Assembly: GCA_048213135.1 (NCBI GenBank)
Contig: PS015010.1
Coordinates: 682,001 to 746,000, forward strand
Origin: Reclinomonas americana ATCC 50394
Taxonomy: Eukaryota; Jakobida; Jakobea; Jakobida
Length of the DNA: 64,000 bases
Reading direction: 5' to 3'
Of the stretch, positions 17,894 through 27,244 are shown piece after piece (the stretch's first letter is position 1; each line of letters starts with the position of its first letter). The position numbers and the translations under genes are program-made. Below the pieces are notes generated by a model. It had not been told where the DNA came from and made no database searches. It saw only the letters and a program-made list of their open reading frames with translations.

Positions 17894-20032
17894 ATGAGTA
17901 AAAAATTTATACCGGTAATTCTGGTGCTTACCGCTGCCAGTTTATTCGTAGCCTTTCAAAGCCAGGGGAAGAATGATCATGACAATCCTAAATCGAAGTA
18001 CACCAAGGTACTCCGTAATGTGGGATTATTGCTGGAACAGGGACATTACAGCCCTAAAAAGATCGACGATAATTTTTCAAAGGAAGTCCTGAAAAAATTC
18101 ACCGAAGACCTGGATAACGACAAAAATATTTTTTTACAGAGCGATATCGACGGCTTTAAGAAGTACGAGAACCGGATCGACGATGAGATCCGCGGCGCCG
18201 AACTGCAGTCTTTCTTCGCCATCAACGACGTATACCTGAAAAGGCTGAATGAAAGCTGGACCATCATCTCTGATGTGCTGGCCAAACCATTCGACTATAA
18301 TAAGGACGAATCGCTGAACCTTGACAAGGAAAACTCCAGCTTCCCCAAGAACGAGGCGGAAAGGAAAGACGCCTGGAGGAAAACGCTGAAATACGCTTCC
18401 CTGACAAGGTATGTGGAACTCCAGGAAGACCGGGAGAAGAACAAAGGCAAAAAGGATTTTGTGGTAAAGCCTGACAGTACACTGGAGCGTGAAGCCCGTG
18501 ACCAGATCAGGAAGCGCATGGAAAGGCTGTTCAACACCCGCAAAACGCATGAGACCGGAGATGAGAATTTCAGCACATTCGTAAATGCCATTACCGGAGC
18601 CATGGACCCGCACACCAATTATTTCCCCCCGATCGATAAAAGGTCATTCGACGAATCGATGAGGGGCAGCTTCTATGGTATTGGCGCACAACTGAAAGAA
18701 GACGATGGCCGTATTAAGATCGCCAGCCTGGTTTCCGGTGGTCCCGCATGGAAGCATGGTGAATTAAAAGTGGAAGATGAGATCATCAAGATCGCACAGG
18801 GTAACAATGAACCGGTTGACGTTACCGGTTATTCCGTAACCGATGCCGTGAAACTGATCCGTGGTGCGGAAAAAGGCTCTACCGTAAAACTGACCGTAAG
18901 AAAAGCCGATGGCTCTATAAAAGTGATCGCCCTGGAACGTGACGAGATTAAACTCGACGATACCTTCGCCCGCAGCGCCATCATTAAAGGCGATAAAAAG
19001 ATCGGGTATATTTACCTGCCCGAGTTCTATGTGAATTTTGACGATCCCAAAGGTTCCAAATGCTCTGAAGATGTGGCCCGTGAAGTACAGAAACTGCAGG
19101 CAGAGAATGTAGAAGGTATCATCATCGATCTGCGTGGCAATGGAGGTGGTTCACTTCCCGAAGTAGTGAAAATGGTTGGCCTTTTTATTGAAGACGGACC
19201 GGTTAGCGTGGTGAAAGGAAGGGGAGAAGAAAAACCTTACCAGTGGCGCGACAGGGATAAAAGTGTGCTGTACTCCGGACCGCTTACCGTAATGGTGGAC
19301 GAATTCAGCGCCAGCGCCTCTGAAATATTTGCCGCGGCTATACAGGATTATAAACGCGGTATCGTGATCGGCAGTACCTCTACTTTTGGTAAGGGCACTG
19401 TACAACGTACTATTCCGCTAAACCCCGAGGAGAACCCATTGTTCCCCGACAGGAAAACAGAAGACCTGGGCAGTGTTAAACTCACCGTACAGAAATTCTA
19501 CCGTGTGAATGGTGGCGCCACCCAACTGAAAGGCGTTACGCCGGATATTGTGCTGCCTGACCGTTACGAAAACCTCAAATTCCGCGAAAAAGACAACAGT
19601 TATGCGCTGCCATGGGATGAAATCGCTCATTCTGATTACAAGCCCTGGACAAGCACCATCAGCAATGATGCCGTGGTTCGTTCGGCCTATGACCAGATCA
19701 ACACCAGCAGTACTTTTAACAAGATCAAAACCAACATAGCCCTGCTCGATAAGTACAACAACAAGACTTATTCGCTCAATATCAATAAATACAAGGAAGA
19801 GCAGAAGCAACTGAAAGCCGCTTATAAAGATCTTGACGAGTCTTATAAACTGCCCCGCCAGATGGACGTGACCAACATTCCGGCTGATACGGTGGTGATC
19901 AACGCAGCTAAGGAAAAAGTAGAAAAGAATACGCAATGGCTGAAGCGTGTAAGCAACGATATCTATATTGATGAAACCGTGAGGGTGATGAATACTATGA
20001 TCACACAAAGTGTGACCGCGAAAACAAATTAA
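17894..20032 (+). CDS. prc: Carboxy-terminal processing (tail-specific) protease Prc/CtpA, S41 family
   Basis: A 712-residue periplasmic serine protease from the ATG at 17894, giving a classic signal sequence (MSKKFIPVILVLTAASLFVA); an in-frame ATG at 17870 is possible. The layout matches E. coli Prc. A helical N-terminal region is followed by a PDZ domain (starting near SFYGIGAQLKEDDGRIKIAS), then the S41 core with DLRGNGGGSLPEVV and the Ser/Lys centre in EFSASASEIFAAA and TFGKGTVQ. A C-terminal helical domain of the DUF3340 type closes the protein. These enzymes trim or degrade periplasmic proteins with exposed C-termini. It is monocistronic. Confidence 0.93.
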   Translation: MSKKFIPVILVLTAASLFVAFQSQGKNDHDNPKSKYTKVLRNVGLLLEQGHYSPKKIDDNFSKEVLKKFTEDLDNDKNIFLQSDIDGFKKYENRIDDEIRGAELQSFFAINDVYLKRLNESWTIISDVLAKPFDYNKDESLNLDKENSSFPKNEAERKDAWRKTLKYASLTRYVELQEDREKNKGKKDFVVKPDSTLEREARDQIRKRMERLFNTRKTHETGDENFSTFVNAITGAMDPHTNYFPPIDKRSFDESMRGSFYGIGAQLKEDDGRIKIASLVSGGPAWKHGELKVEDEIIKIAQGNNEPVDVTGYSVTDAVKLIRGAEKGSTVKLTVRKADGSIKVIALERDEIKLDDTFARSAIIKGDKKIGYIYLPEFYVNFDDPKGSKCSEDVAREVQKLQAENVEGIIIDLRGNGGGSLPEVVKMVGLFIEDGPVSVVKGRGEEKPYQWRDRDKSVLYSGPLTVMVDEFSASASEIFAAAIQDYKRGIVIGSTSTFGKGTVQRTIPLNPEENPLFPDRKTEDLGSVKLTVQKFYRVNGGATQLKGVTPDIVLPDRYENLKFREKDNSYALPWDEIAHSDYKPWTSTISNDAVVRSAYDQINTSSTFNKIKTNIALLDKYNNKTYSLNINKYKEEQKQLKAAYKDLDESYKLPRQMDVTNIPADTVVINAAKEKVEKNTQWLKRVSNDIYIDETVRVMNTMITQSVTAKTN

Positions 20033-20050
20033 TAAGGCGAATAGCCTGGA

Positions 20051-20084
20051 AGTGCCGCTGCCAGAGGGTTGCGGCACTTTTTTT
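20051..20084 (+). terminator. Intrinsic terminator of prc
   Basis: AGTGCCGC (20051-20058) pairs with GCGGCACT (20071-20078), and a T7 tract follows. It lies 18 nt behind the prc stop. Confidence 0.9.
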
Positions 20085-20147
20085 ATGGCGATAAGCGATT
20101 GATTGATCGTTTATTGTGTCATAAAAAAATAAAATCCGTAAAAATAC

Positions 20148-20369
20148 TTGGAAGACAGATATTTTTTTTGATACCTTTGCATTCTACAACCACACCAGCT
20201 TACCTTATCTGATATTCTCCCGAAAGACACAACCCTGAAGTCCTGTATTCTCTTTTAACCTTCTGAAATTTAATATTCTGCTGAAAAGTTATGTTGTGAT
20301 ATAACGCATCACAAGGTGTCCTGTTTAAAAAACCTCCGTTTAGCCATTTTTAAACCCAAACCTTGTATC
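20148..20369 (+). promoter_or_regulatory. Promoter and long 5' leader of the T9SS protein gene
   Basis: The gap 20033-20369 holds the prc terminator and this region. TTG at 20148-20150 and TACCTTTG at 20172-20179 (21-nt spacer) form a good promoter, leaving a leader of roughly 185 nt. The leader carries a 7-bp perfect hairpin (TTGTGAT 20294-20300, ATCACAA 20308-20314). No known riboswitch or open frame was recognised. The leader length is unusual beside the short leaders seen elsewhere in the window. Confidence 0.6.
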
Positions 20370-23120
20370 ATGGACAATTTTACCTCTACTACAGGCCGTG
20401 CATTAATGACATTAGTGAGCCTGGTTGCATTTTTTACTGTGCCAACTTCCCTGCAGGCACAGGTAATCAAACCTTATTCTTCTATTTATTCCAACAGCGT
20501 TAAAGGTGGTCATACCATGTTTGGTAATACCATCACAGCCATTTACAGCAGCGGCAGTGGCAGCACCGGTACGGTGAATACCACAGCCATGAACGATTTC
20601 GGCAGTTACAGCAATGGCAATACCAGCCAGTATGGTAACGATGGTTCCAACATCCAGTGGGTGGACGTGGATGGTGTGAACAGCGATGTGGCGCTGGTAG
20701 CCTACGGCGGCACCAATGTATGGAAGTACTATTCGCTTAATAACTACTCTTCAGCTCCGGCAAATATTTCCGGTAATAACTGGAAACAGGACGCGTACAG
20801 TGAAGCCACCAACTGGACTTCCGTGAGTGCGCCTTTTGGTTTTGGAGAAAGCGGCACCAATCCGCCAACACAAACCAACAGGCATACGTATTACCTGAGG
20901 CGTGACATCAACATCAGCAATCCTTCGCAATACGCCAGCATCCGTCTTACCGCTAAGTACGACGATGGTTTTGTTATCTATGTGAATGGTACAGAAGTGG
21001 CCCGCGCCAATATGGACGGGGTTGGTGCAACGCCTGCCTACAGCGATGATGCCGATGGCACCCGCGAATACGACGACGGTGATTTCGTGGTGACTATTCC
21101 CGCTTCCTCTTTTGTGAACGGCAACAACCAGATCGCGGTGGAAATTCACCAGGGCAGCAACAGCACCACGGATATCTACTACGATATGAAACTGGACGGT
21201 ATCCCTACCCAAACATTTAATTCTTCTTCCGCCGACCTCGTAATGCCGGCCGGTACCAATACCATCAAGTTCGCCCGCTTATACTGGGGTGGCAGGATCA
21301 ACAGCGGTATGGGTGTGAACAACAATAACGACCTCCGCACGATCAAGATCAGGAAAGGCACTTCCGGTGCGTATACTACTTTTACAACAGCTAGTACGCT
21401 GATCGATAAAACCGTGGTAAGTGGTACAGATTCGGCTTACCAGTCCTATCTTGATGTAACCAGTTTCCTCAGTTCAAACGGTGCGGGAACGTATACCATA
21501 GCCGATATCGTTACCGCCACAGGCAGTGTGACCGGCGGTGGTTATTATGGTGGATGGGGCATTGTGGTAGTGTATGAAAATCTCAGCCTGCCTTACTCCA
21601 GCGTACGTGTTTACGATGGTTTTGTACAGGTATACAATGGTGGTTCTTCTACCAACCAGTCCATCACGCTTACCGGTTTGAACGTTCCTTCCAACCCGCT
21701 GGTGTCATCAGATGCCTACATGACCACCATGGCGTGGGAAGGAGATGCCAACCTGGCCGCTTCTGCGTCTACCCCTGCGGGTGACTATATTAAAGTGAAC
21801 GGTTACACGGTGGGTGAAGGTGTAAGGGCCAATGCGGTTAACCCCGCCACGAATATGTGGAATGGCACCATTTCTAAAAACGGCGCTCATATTACCACGA
21901 AAAGCCCGAACTATAAGAACCAGATGGGTATTGATATAGATGAAGTGGAAGTAGGAGTGAACTATGGTATCCTGGGCAATGCCACCAGTGTTTCGGTTGA
22001 ATTTGGTACCGAAGCAGACCAGTATTTCCCCAGTGTGTTCGCCTTTACCATGAGGACAAAAGACCCAACCGTAGTGCTGGATAAGACCGTTTCAGATGCC
22101 ATTGCACCTTTTGGCGTACTGCAAACAAATGAAACACTGACCTATACTTTGTCTGGTGTGAATAACGGACCTGGTATTGCCTACAAGACCATGATCGTGG
22201 ATACACTCCCCACCAACATTACTTATGTACCGGGCAGCCTGAAAGTGTTGTACGCACCGGGCTTCAGTAATGACCAGTTGCAGACGGACGCCATAGACGG
22301 TGACTTTGCTTTCAAATCCACCAACGGCGGTAAGGAGTATGTTAAATTCTTTATCGGTACCGGTAAAACCAGTACACAGGGCGGGCAAATGCTGGCAGGC
22401 GAAACTTATGCAGTCAGCTTCCAGGCAAAAACACCTTCACAGGTGAACCAGGTGACTACAGTAACCAATACCGCACGCATCATTGCCGAAGGTATTTCCG
22501 GTGAACTGTTCACCGATGATGGTTTTGTTGCCATCGGCCCATCGGGCGCTACCACACCGGTTAAAATGATCTCTTTCAACGGTAAAAAAGAAGGTCTCTC
22601 CGCATTGCTGAAATGGTCTACCGCCAATGAATTCGAAAATCATCATTTCGATATTGAGCGCAGCACTGATGCCGTGAACTTTATCAAAGTAGGTACAGTA
22701 GCCGGCAGCGGCACCGTAACCACCACGCGTAATTACCAGTTCACCGACCCTATCATCGGCATTACCGCTAAAGTGATCTACTACCGGTTACGCATAGTTG
22801 ATATGGATGGTAAAAATACATTCAGCCAGATCGTTGCCGTACGTCTTGATGGCGTAGCAATGGACGCGGTTAACCTGTATCCGAATCCGTTTACCAGCAA
22901 TATTAAACTGCAGCTGCGCAGTGTGAAAGAAGAGGACGTTACTGTTCGCCTCATCACCAGCAGCGGGCAGATAGCTATTAAACGGGCGGTAACCCTGCAA
23001 CCGGGCGATAACCTGGTGGTGATCAAAGACCTGGAAACCCTGGCACCGGGTATGTACGTACTGGAAATGCAGACTTCCGGTGGTACCGTAAGCCAGCAGA
23101 TCATTAAGGTTAAGAACTAG
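20370..23120 (+). CDS. Large secreted adhesin-like protein with DUF11-like repeat and T9SS C-terminal sorting domain
   Basis: A 916-residue protein from the ATG at 20370, which gives a signal peptide (TGRALMTLVSLVAFFTVPTS...AQA-type end); a longer reading from 20316 is less likely. Residues ~106-280 form a jelly-roll, galactose-binding-like module (FGFGES, YYLRRDINI, DDGFVIYVNGTEVARAN). It interrupts a region common in Bacteroidota surface proteins (NSSSADL...TIKFARLYWGG). A DUF11-like domain follows (DKTVSDAIAPFGVLQTNETL). The last ~80 residues are a type A T9SS sorting domain (LYPNPFTSNIKLQL, GMYVLEMQTSGG, IIKVKN). It is exported across both membranes and cleaved or anchored by T9SS. Its ligand is unknown. 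Confidence 0.85.
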   Translation: MDNFTSTTGRALMTLVSLVAFFTVPTSLQAQVIKPYSSIYSNSVKGGHTMFGNTITAIYSSGSGSTGTVNTTAMNDFGSYSNGNTSQYGNDGSNIQWVDVDGVNSDVALVAYGGTNVWKYYSLNNYSSAPANISGNNWKQDAYSEATNWTSVSAPFGFGESGTNPPTQTNRHTYYLRRDINISNPSQYASIRLTAKYDDGFVIYVNGTEVARANMDGVGATPAYSDDADGTREYDDGDFVVTIPASSFVNGNNQIAVEIHQGSNSTTDIYYDMKLDGIPTQTFNSSSADLVMPAGTNTIKFARLYWGGRINSGMGVNNNNDLRTIKIRKGTSGAYTTFTTASTLIDKTVVSGTDSAYQSYLDVTSFLSSNGAGTYTIADIVTATGSVTGGGYYGGWGIVVVYENLSLPYSSVRVYDGFVQVYNGGSSTNQSITLTGLNVPSNPLVSSDAYMTTMAWEGDANLAASASTPAGDYIKVNGYTVGEGVRANAVNPATNMWNGTISKNGAHITTKSPNYKNQMGIDIDEVEVGVNYGILGNATSVSVEFGTEADQYFPSVFAFTMRTKDPTVVLDKTVSDAIAPFGVLQTNETLTYTLSGVNNGPGIAYKTMIVDTLPTNITYVPGSLKVLYAPGFSNDQLQTDAIDGDFAFKSTNGGKEYVKFFIGTGKTSTQGGQMLAGETYAVSFQAKTPSQVNQVTTVTNTARIIAEGISGELFTDDGFVAIGPSGATTPVKMISFNGKKEGLSALLKWSTANEFENHHFDIERSTDAVNFIKVGTVAGSGTVTTTRNYQFTDPIIGITAKVIYYRLRIVDMDGKNTFSQIVAVRLDGVAMDAVNLYPNPFTSNIKLQLRSVKEEDVTVRLITSSGQIAIKRAVTLQPGDNLVVIKDLETLAPGMYVLEMQTSGGTVSQQIIKVKN

Positions 23121-23145
23121 ACTTTAAAAACCGGGCACCATAAAA

Positions 23146-23182
23146 AATCCCCATGCCAGCGATGGTGTGGGGATTGCTTTTT
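23146..23182 (+). terminator. Intrinsic terminator of the T9SS protein gene
   Basis: AATCCCCA pairs with TGGGGATT across a partly paired 12-nt middle (TGCCAGCGATGG), followed by GCTTTTT. It begins 26 nt after the stop. Confidence 0.75.
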
Positions 23183-23265
23183 GATTTGAAGATGAGTGGA
23201 TTTTAAGATTTGCTGATTGTTCCGCGGAAGGGTAGCCCTATTTGCTAATGATCTTTTGACAGAAG

Positions 23266-23307
23266 ATTGAAATTTTCAAATTGTCACATTTTCAAATTGT
23301 CAAATTA
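23266..23307 (-). repeat. ATTTGAAAAT-type stop-proximal repeat
   Basis: Read on the - strand, directly behind the DinB-family stop, two ATTTGAAAAT units separated by GTGAC form a short low-complexity tandem. Related copies lie behind the HMG-CoA lyase stop (44638-44667) and the DUF4082-like lipoprotein stop (50704-50737), always in gene-sense orientation. Confidence 0.6.
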
Positions 23308-23817
23308 ATGAAGGTATCTTTCTTCGAGTACTTTCTTGTGATGGTTAAAATGCCCTAAAGTAATGAACCCCATACTGCCGGTACTGGTGAGGTTATTATT
23401 GGCGGTGCCGGTTGTTTCCAATGCTTCAGGGGTGAAACTGCGGAACAGTTGTTCGGTTGTTTGCCTTACAGCGAAGAATTCATCTGCCATATCCTGCCAC
23501 GGACGGGTATTGGCGTTAGAGTTGTCGGCATAATCATTTTCCTCGAATGACGGCAGGGAGGTTTTGTCGCCACGGGCGAAGCAAAGCGCACGGTAGTTGA
23601 AAATTCTTTCCGCGTCGATCAGGTGCTGCAGCACTTCCTTGATCGTCCATTTTCCCGGGCCGTAACTGTACATGGATTTCTCCTCGCTGATGGAGTCCAG
23701 CAGTGCCTTAGCTTGTGGCAACTGGTTCCTGAAAGCGGTGAACAGTTCTTCTTCGGGTACCTGGTCAATATACTTTTGAAAATAGGCCGGATATTTATCC
23801 GGTGATGGCTTAAGCAT
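23305..23817 (-). CDS. DinB superfamily protein (YfiT-like putative metal-dependent hydrolase)
   Basis: A 170-residue protein with the four-helix DinB fold. Helix 2 carries KWTIKEVLQHLIDAERIFNYRA, which includes the first metal-binding His of the family (QHLIDAE), and the last helix has FITLGHFNHHKKVLEERY with the C-terminal His cluster. DinB/YfiT proteins bind Ni or Zn; bacillithiol- and mycothiol-linked transferases are characterised members, but most, like this one, have no known substrate. A TAAATTTG promoter box lies on the - strand at 23849-23856. Confidence 0.82.
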   Translation of the reverse strand: MLKPSPDKYPAYFQKYIDQVPEEELFTAFRNQLPQAKALLDSISEEKSMYSYGPGKWTIKEVLQHLIDAERIFNYRALCFARGDKTSLPSFEENDYADNSNANTRPWQDMADEFFAVRQTTEQLFRSFTPEALETTGTANNNLTSTGSMGFITLGHFNHHKKVLEERYLH

Positions 23818-23848
23818 ATGTAATGATTTTGAAATGATGAGGAGATAT

Positions 23849-23856
23849 CAAATTTA
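23849..23856 (-). promoter_or_regulatory. -7 box for the DinB-family gene
   Basis: The reverse strand reads TAAATTTG, an exact TAnnTTTG match, 31 nt before the ATG at 23817. A clear -33 element is not visible. Confidence 0.45.
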
Positions 23857-23877
23857 CAATAAAGTCATTTAACAAAG

Positions 23878-23908
23878 AGGCCGCTGAACAGGTATTGATC
23901 AGCGGCCT
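23878..23908 (-). terminator. Terminator hairpin behind the S8 protease gene
   Basis: AGGCCGCTGA (23878-23887) pairs with TCAGCGGCCT (23899-23908) around 11 nt. On the - strand it is followed by CTTTGTTAAA, a weak T tract, 30 nt behind the protease stop. Confidence 0.7.
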
Positions 23909-23938
23909 TTATTATTTACAATTGCAGGAGTGTTATGA

Positions 23939-25615
23939 TTATCCTTTGGTTGTTTTTTTCAGCTTAGGTTTAGGTAAGTTTTCTTTCTCCGGTTTTCTTT
24001 CTCCTTTCAGTGTGGAGGCCAGCTTAACCGCTTCATAGGCATTCGCGAGGCCGCCGGTGCGGGAAAGATCTTTGAGGTCAACCATATCGTCTGTTCCTGG
24101 TTTTTTTACTTTTTCACCAGGGCCCTGGGCCGATTTCTCAATCACATATTTCAGCTGCCTGGCGGAAAGGTTGGGGAAATATTCCAGGGTAAGGGCAGCA
24201 ATACCCGCCACCAGCGGGCAGGCCATACTGGTACCGCTGGCTTTACCGTAGGTGTTGCCACCCGGAATGGTAGAGTAGATTTGTACACCGGGAGCGAACA
24301 CGTCCACTTCTTTCTTGCCAAAATTGGAGAAAGACGCTGTGAGCCCGCCATTGGTGGCATCACCGCTGGCGCCAACCGTGATCACGTTGGAAGCACGGCC
24401 TTTACCATCCTGGTAAACCGGGTTGGGGAAGTTGTCTTCTGTATCCACGTCTTTGGCGTCGTTGCCGGCAGCGTGTACCAGCAGTACGTTTTTGCTTTCG
24501 GCGTAACGGAAGGCATCATCCACCCATTTTTTCTCAGGAGAAAAGTCCTTACCAAAAGACATGCTGATGATCTGTGCGCCGTTGTCTACCGCGTAACGGA
24601 TAGCATTGGCAATATCTTTATCATGCTCATCGCCATCAGGCACGGCACGTACCATCATAATGCGAACATTATCGGCAATACCATCTATGCCCATGCCATT
24701 GTCGCGTATACCGGCAATGATACCTGAACAGTGGGTGCCATGGAAAGGGGTAGAAGCCATAATGTCGTTGTTGCCATAGTAGCGGTCATTGACATTGGTC
24801 TCGTCATCGCCAACGATCTCTTTGCGGAAAGGCTGCGGAGCATTGTTCTTCGATTCTTCCTTGCGCAGTTCGCCGTTTACATAATCAGAAAAACCATCAA
24901 CGAATTCTTTATTGGTGGCGTCCACCTGGTTATTGGCTTTCATCAGTCCCAGGAGGGCGTTCTTCGCTTTTTTCACTTCAAAGTCGGAAGGACCGTAGGA
25001 TTCCAGTTCTTTACCGGTGAACACTTCTTTGCCCAGTGCGGCTTTCAGGGTGCTGTCGGCTTTTTTGGTATTGTTGAGCAGGCGTTGCAGGATCACGATA
25101 TCGGCACCGCCGCCATCATCGCCGCCCAATACTTTCTTCTCCGCTTTTTTCCAGGTACGGAAAGATTCGAGTTCTGCGCCTTTGAAATCAGATTCGGATT
25201 TGCCGTCGAATTTCGCTTTAGACGCATGGTATACACGGGCAGCTTCGTAACTGTCTTCTTTCACGTTACGGCCATCTTTACCACCGATGAAATTCCAGCC
25301 ATGCACATCATCAATGTAACCGTTCTTGTCGTCGTCGATGCCATTGCCGGGTATCTCTTTAGGGTTGGTCCACAAAATGGCTTTCAGGTCTTCGTGCAGG
25401 GTATCGATACCACTGTCGATCACGGCTACCACTACAGTCTTACTTTTCAGGTTCTTATTTTTGAGAAAAGCGTAGGCTTTATCTGCACTCACACCGCTGA
25501 AGCCGGTAGTGGCTTTATCCTGCAGGTGCCAGCTTTTGGAAGGGTCGCTCTGCTGAGCCCAGGCTGCTCCACTCATGGCAAGCATCGCCAGTACAATCCC
25601 AGGGATCTTAGTCAT
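23939..25615 (-). CDS. Secreted S8 (subtilisin-family) serine protease
   Basis: A 558-residue protein with a signal peptide (IPGIVLAMLAMSGAAWAQQ). All three catalytic motifs are present: Asp67 in VVAVIDSGID, His in FHGTHCSGIIAG and Ser in ASGTSMACPLVAG, with the oxyanion region VHAAGND. About 220 residues separate Asp and His, far more than in subtilisin (~30). The extra segment is Lys/Glu-rich and may be a surface insertion or propeptide-like lid. The C-terminus is a short basic tail (KPKLKKTTKG) rather than a T9SS domain, so it is probably periplasmic. Role likely nutrient or envelope proteolysis (inferred). Confidence 0.9.
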   Translation of the reverse strand: MTKIPGIVLAMLAMSGAAWAQQSDPSKSWHLQDKATTGFSGVSADKAYAFLKNKNLKSKTVVVAVIDSGIDTLHEDLKAILWTNPKEIPGNGIDDDKNGYIDDVHGWNFIGGKDGRNVKEDSYEAARVYHASKAKFDGKSESDFKGAELESFRTWKKAEKKVLGGDDGGGADIVILQRLLNNTKKADSTLKAALGKEVFTGKELESYGPSDFEVKKAKNALLGLMKANNQVDATNKEFVDGFSDYVNGELRKEESKNNAPQPFRKEIVGDDETNVNDRYYGNNDIMASTPFHGTHCSGIIAGIRDNGMGIDGIADNVRIMMVRAVPDGDEHDKDIANAIRYAVDNGAQIISMSFGKDFSPEKKWVDDAFRYAESKNVLLVHAAGNDAKDVDTEDNFPNPVYQDGKGRASNVITVGASGDATNGGLTASFSNFGKKEVDVFAPGVQIYSTIPGGNTYGKASGTSMACPLVAGIAALTLEYFPNLSARQLKYVIEKSAQGPGEKVKKPGTDDMVDLKDLSRTGGLANAYEAVKLASTLKGERKPEKENLPKPKLKKTTKG

Positions 25616-25694
25616 ATTAAACTTTTATTTGTTTGAACGAAAATAGAACGGAAGGCTTCAATAGCAATACCGTTCATCCGGTATTTGTAAAATT

Positions 25695-27218
25695 TTAAAG
25701 GTCAAACTTAATACCCTGCGCCAGTGGCAGCTTATTGGTATAGTTGATGGTGTTGGTTTGCCTCCGCATATACACTTTCCAGGCGTCGCTGCCGCTTTCC
25801 CTGCCACCGCCGGTCTCTTTTTCCCCGCCAAAAGCACCCCCTATCTCGGCGCCGCTGGTACCGATATTTACATTGGCTATACCACAGTCACTGCCCCCAT
25901 GTGCCAGGAACTGTTCTGCTTCCCTCAGGTTGGTAGTCATAATGGCCGATGATAAGCCCTGGGGCACACCATTTTGCAGGGCAATGGCTTCATCAAGCGT
26001 CTTGTATTTCATCAGGTACAGGATAGGGGCGAAGGTCTCGTGCTGTACGATCGGGTAGCTGTTCTTCGCTTCGGCAATACAGGGTTTTACATAGCAACCA
26101 CTTTCATAACCTTTGCCTTTCAGTACACCGCCTTCCACGATGAATTTACCGCCTTCCGATTTGCATTGTTCAATAGAATGCAGGTATTGTTCCACAGCGC
26201 CGGTATCAATGAGCGGACCCACATGGTTCTTTTCATTGAGCGGGTCGCCGATCTTTATCTGTTTGTAAGCGTTTACCAGCTTGTCCCTGAATTTGTTGTA
26301 TACTTTTTCGTGGATGATCAGGCGGCGGGTGGTGGTGCAGCGCTGACCGGCAGTGCCTACGGCCCCAAATACGGCGCCGATGAGTGCCATATCCAGGTCG
26401 GCATCGGCAGAAATGATGATGGCATTGTTACCACCCAGCTCCAGCAGGCTCCGGCCCAGGCGCTGACCCACGGCCGCGGCAACGGCCTTACCCATACGGG
26501 TGCTGCCGGTGGCAGATACAAGTGGGATACGGGTATCGTTGCTCAGCCATTCGCCGGTTTCACGGCCGCCGATAATGATATTGCTTACACCTTCAGGTAC
26601 GTTGTTTTTTTTGAAAACCGCCTGTACAATGTGCTGGCAGGCAATGGCGCATAAGGGCGTTTTTTCGCTGGGTTTCCATACGCATACATCTCCGCACACC
26701 CATGCCAGTGCTGCATTCCAGCTCCAAACTGCTACAGGGAAATTGAAAGCAGATATAATGCCGATGATGCCGAGCGGGTGGTATTGTTCGTACATCCGGT
26801 GACCAGGCCTTTCGCTGTGCATAGTCAACCCGTGTAACTGGCGTGACAAACCAACGGCAAAATCGCAGATGTCGATCATTTCCTGCACTTCTCCGTAACC
26901 TTCCTGCAGGCTCTTGCCCATTTCATAACTCACCAGTTTGCCCAGGGCTTCTTTGTTGCGGCGAAGTTCTTCGCCCACCTGCCTTACAATTTCGCCACGC
27001 TTGGGGGCGGGCCAGCTGCGCCATTCGGCGAAAGCCGCTTCCGCTTTGGCGATCACGGCTTCATAACTTTTCTTATCGGCGCCGGTAACGGAAGCGATGA
27101 GCTTACCATCAACGGGAGAGTAGGAGGCGATCTTTTCGCCCTTGCTTTTTAACCAGGTATTGCCTGTGGAAACACCATTGTTCTGCGCTTGTATCTTTAA
27201 TGTTTTGAGGAACTGCAT
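25695..27218 (-). CDS. amaB: ALDH7-family aldehyde dehydrogenase, probable L-2-aminoadipate-6-semialdehyde dehydrogenase
   Basis: A 507-residue NAD-dependent dehydrogenase. The subgroup signatures of antiquitin/AmaB are clear: LLELGGNNAIIISADADLD with the general-base Glu, the catalytic Cys in GTAGQRCTTTRR, and the C-terminal block GGAFGGEKETGGGRESGSDA followed by WKVYMRR. ALDH7 enzymes oxidise 2-aminoadipate semialdehyde (open form of piperideine-6-carboxylate) in lysine catabolism and also detoxify other aldehydes. The gene follows the TonB-dependent receptor by 26 nt on the same strand and may be co-transcribed, though no functional link is obvious. No other lysine-degradation gene is in the window. 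Confidence 0.85.
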   Translation of the reverse strand: MQFLKTLKIQAQNNGVSTGNTWLKSKGEKIASYSPVDGKLIASVTGADKKSYEAVIAKAEAAFAEWRSWPAPKRGEIVRQVGEELRRNKEALGKLVSYEMGKSLQEGYGEVQEMIDICDFAVGLSRQLHGLTMHSERPGHRMYEQYHPLGIIGIISAFNFPVAVWSWNAALAWVCGDVCVWKPSEKTPLCAIACQHIVQAVFKKNNVPEGVSNIIIGGRETGEWLSNDTRIPLVSATGSTRMGKAVAAAVGQRLGRSLLELGGNNAIIISADADLDMALIGAVFGAVGTAGQRCTTTRRLIIHEKVYNKFRDKLVNAYKQIKIGDPLNEKNHVGPLIDTGAVEQYLHSIEQCKSEGGKFIVEGGVLKGKGYESGCYVKPCIAEAKNSYPIVQHETFAPILYLMKYKTLDEAIALQNGVPQGLSSAIMTTNLREAEQFLAHGGSDCGIANVNIGTSGAEIGGAFGGEKETGGGRESGSDAWKVYMRRQTNTINYTNKLPLAQGIKFDL

Positions 27219-27244
27219 GTTTAATTTTTTTGCAAGTTAACGGA

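Noticed and set aside
24731-25636. 301-codon open frame antisense to the S8 protease
   Set aside because: It lies wholly opposite a gene with intact catalytic motifs and has a composition typical of antisense reading.
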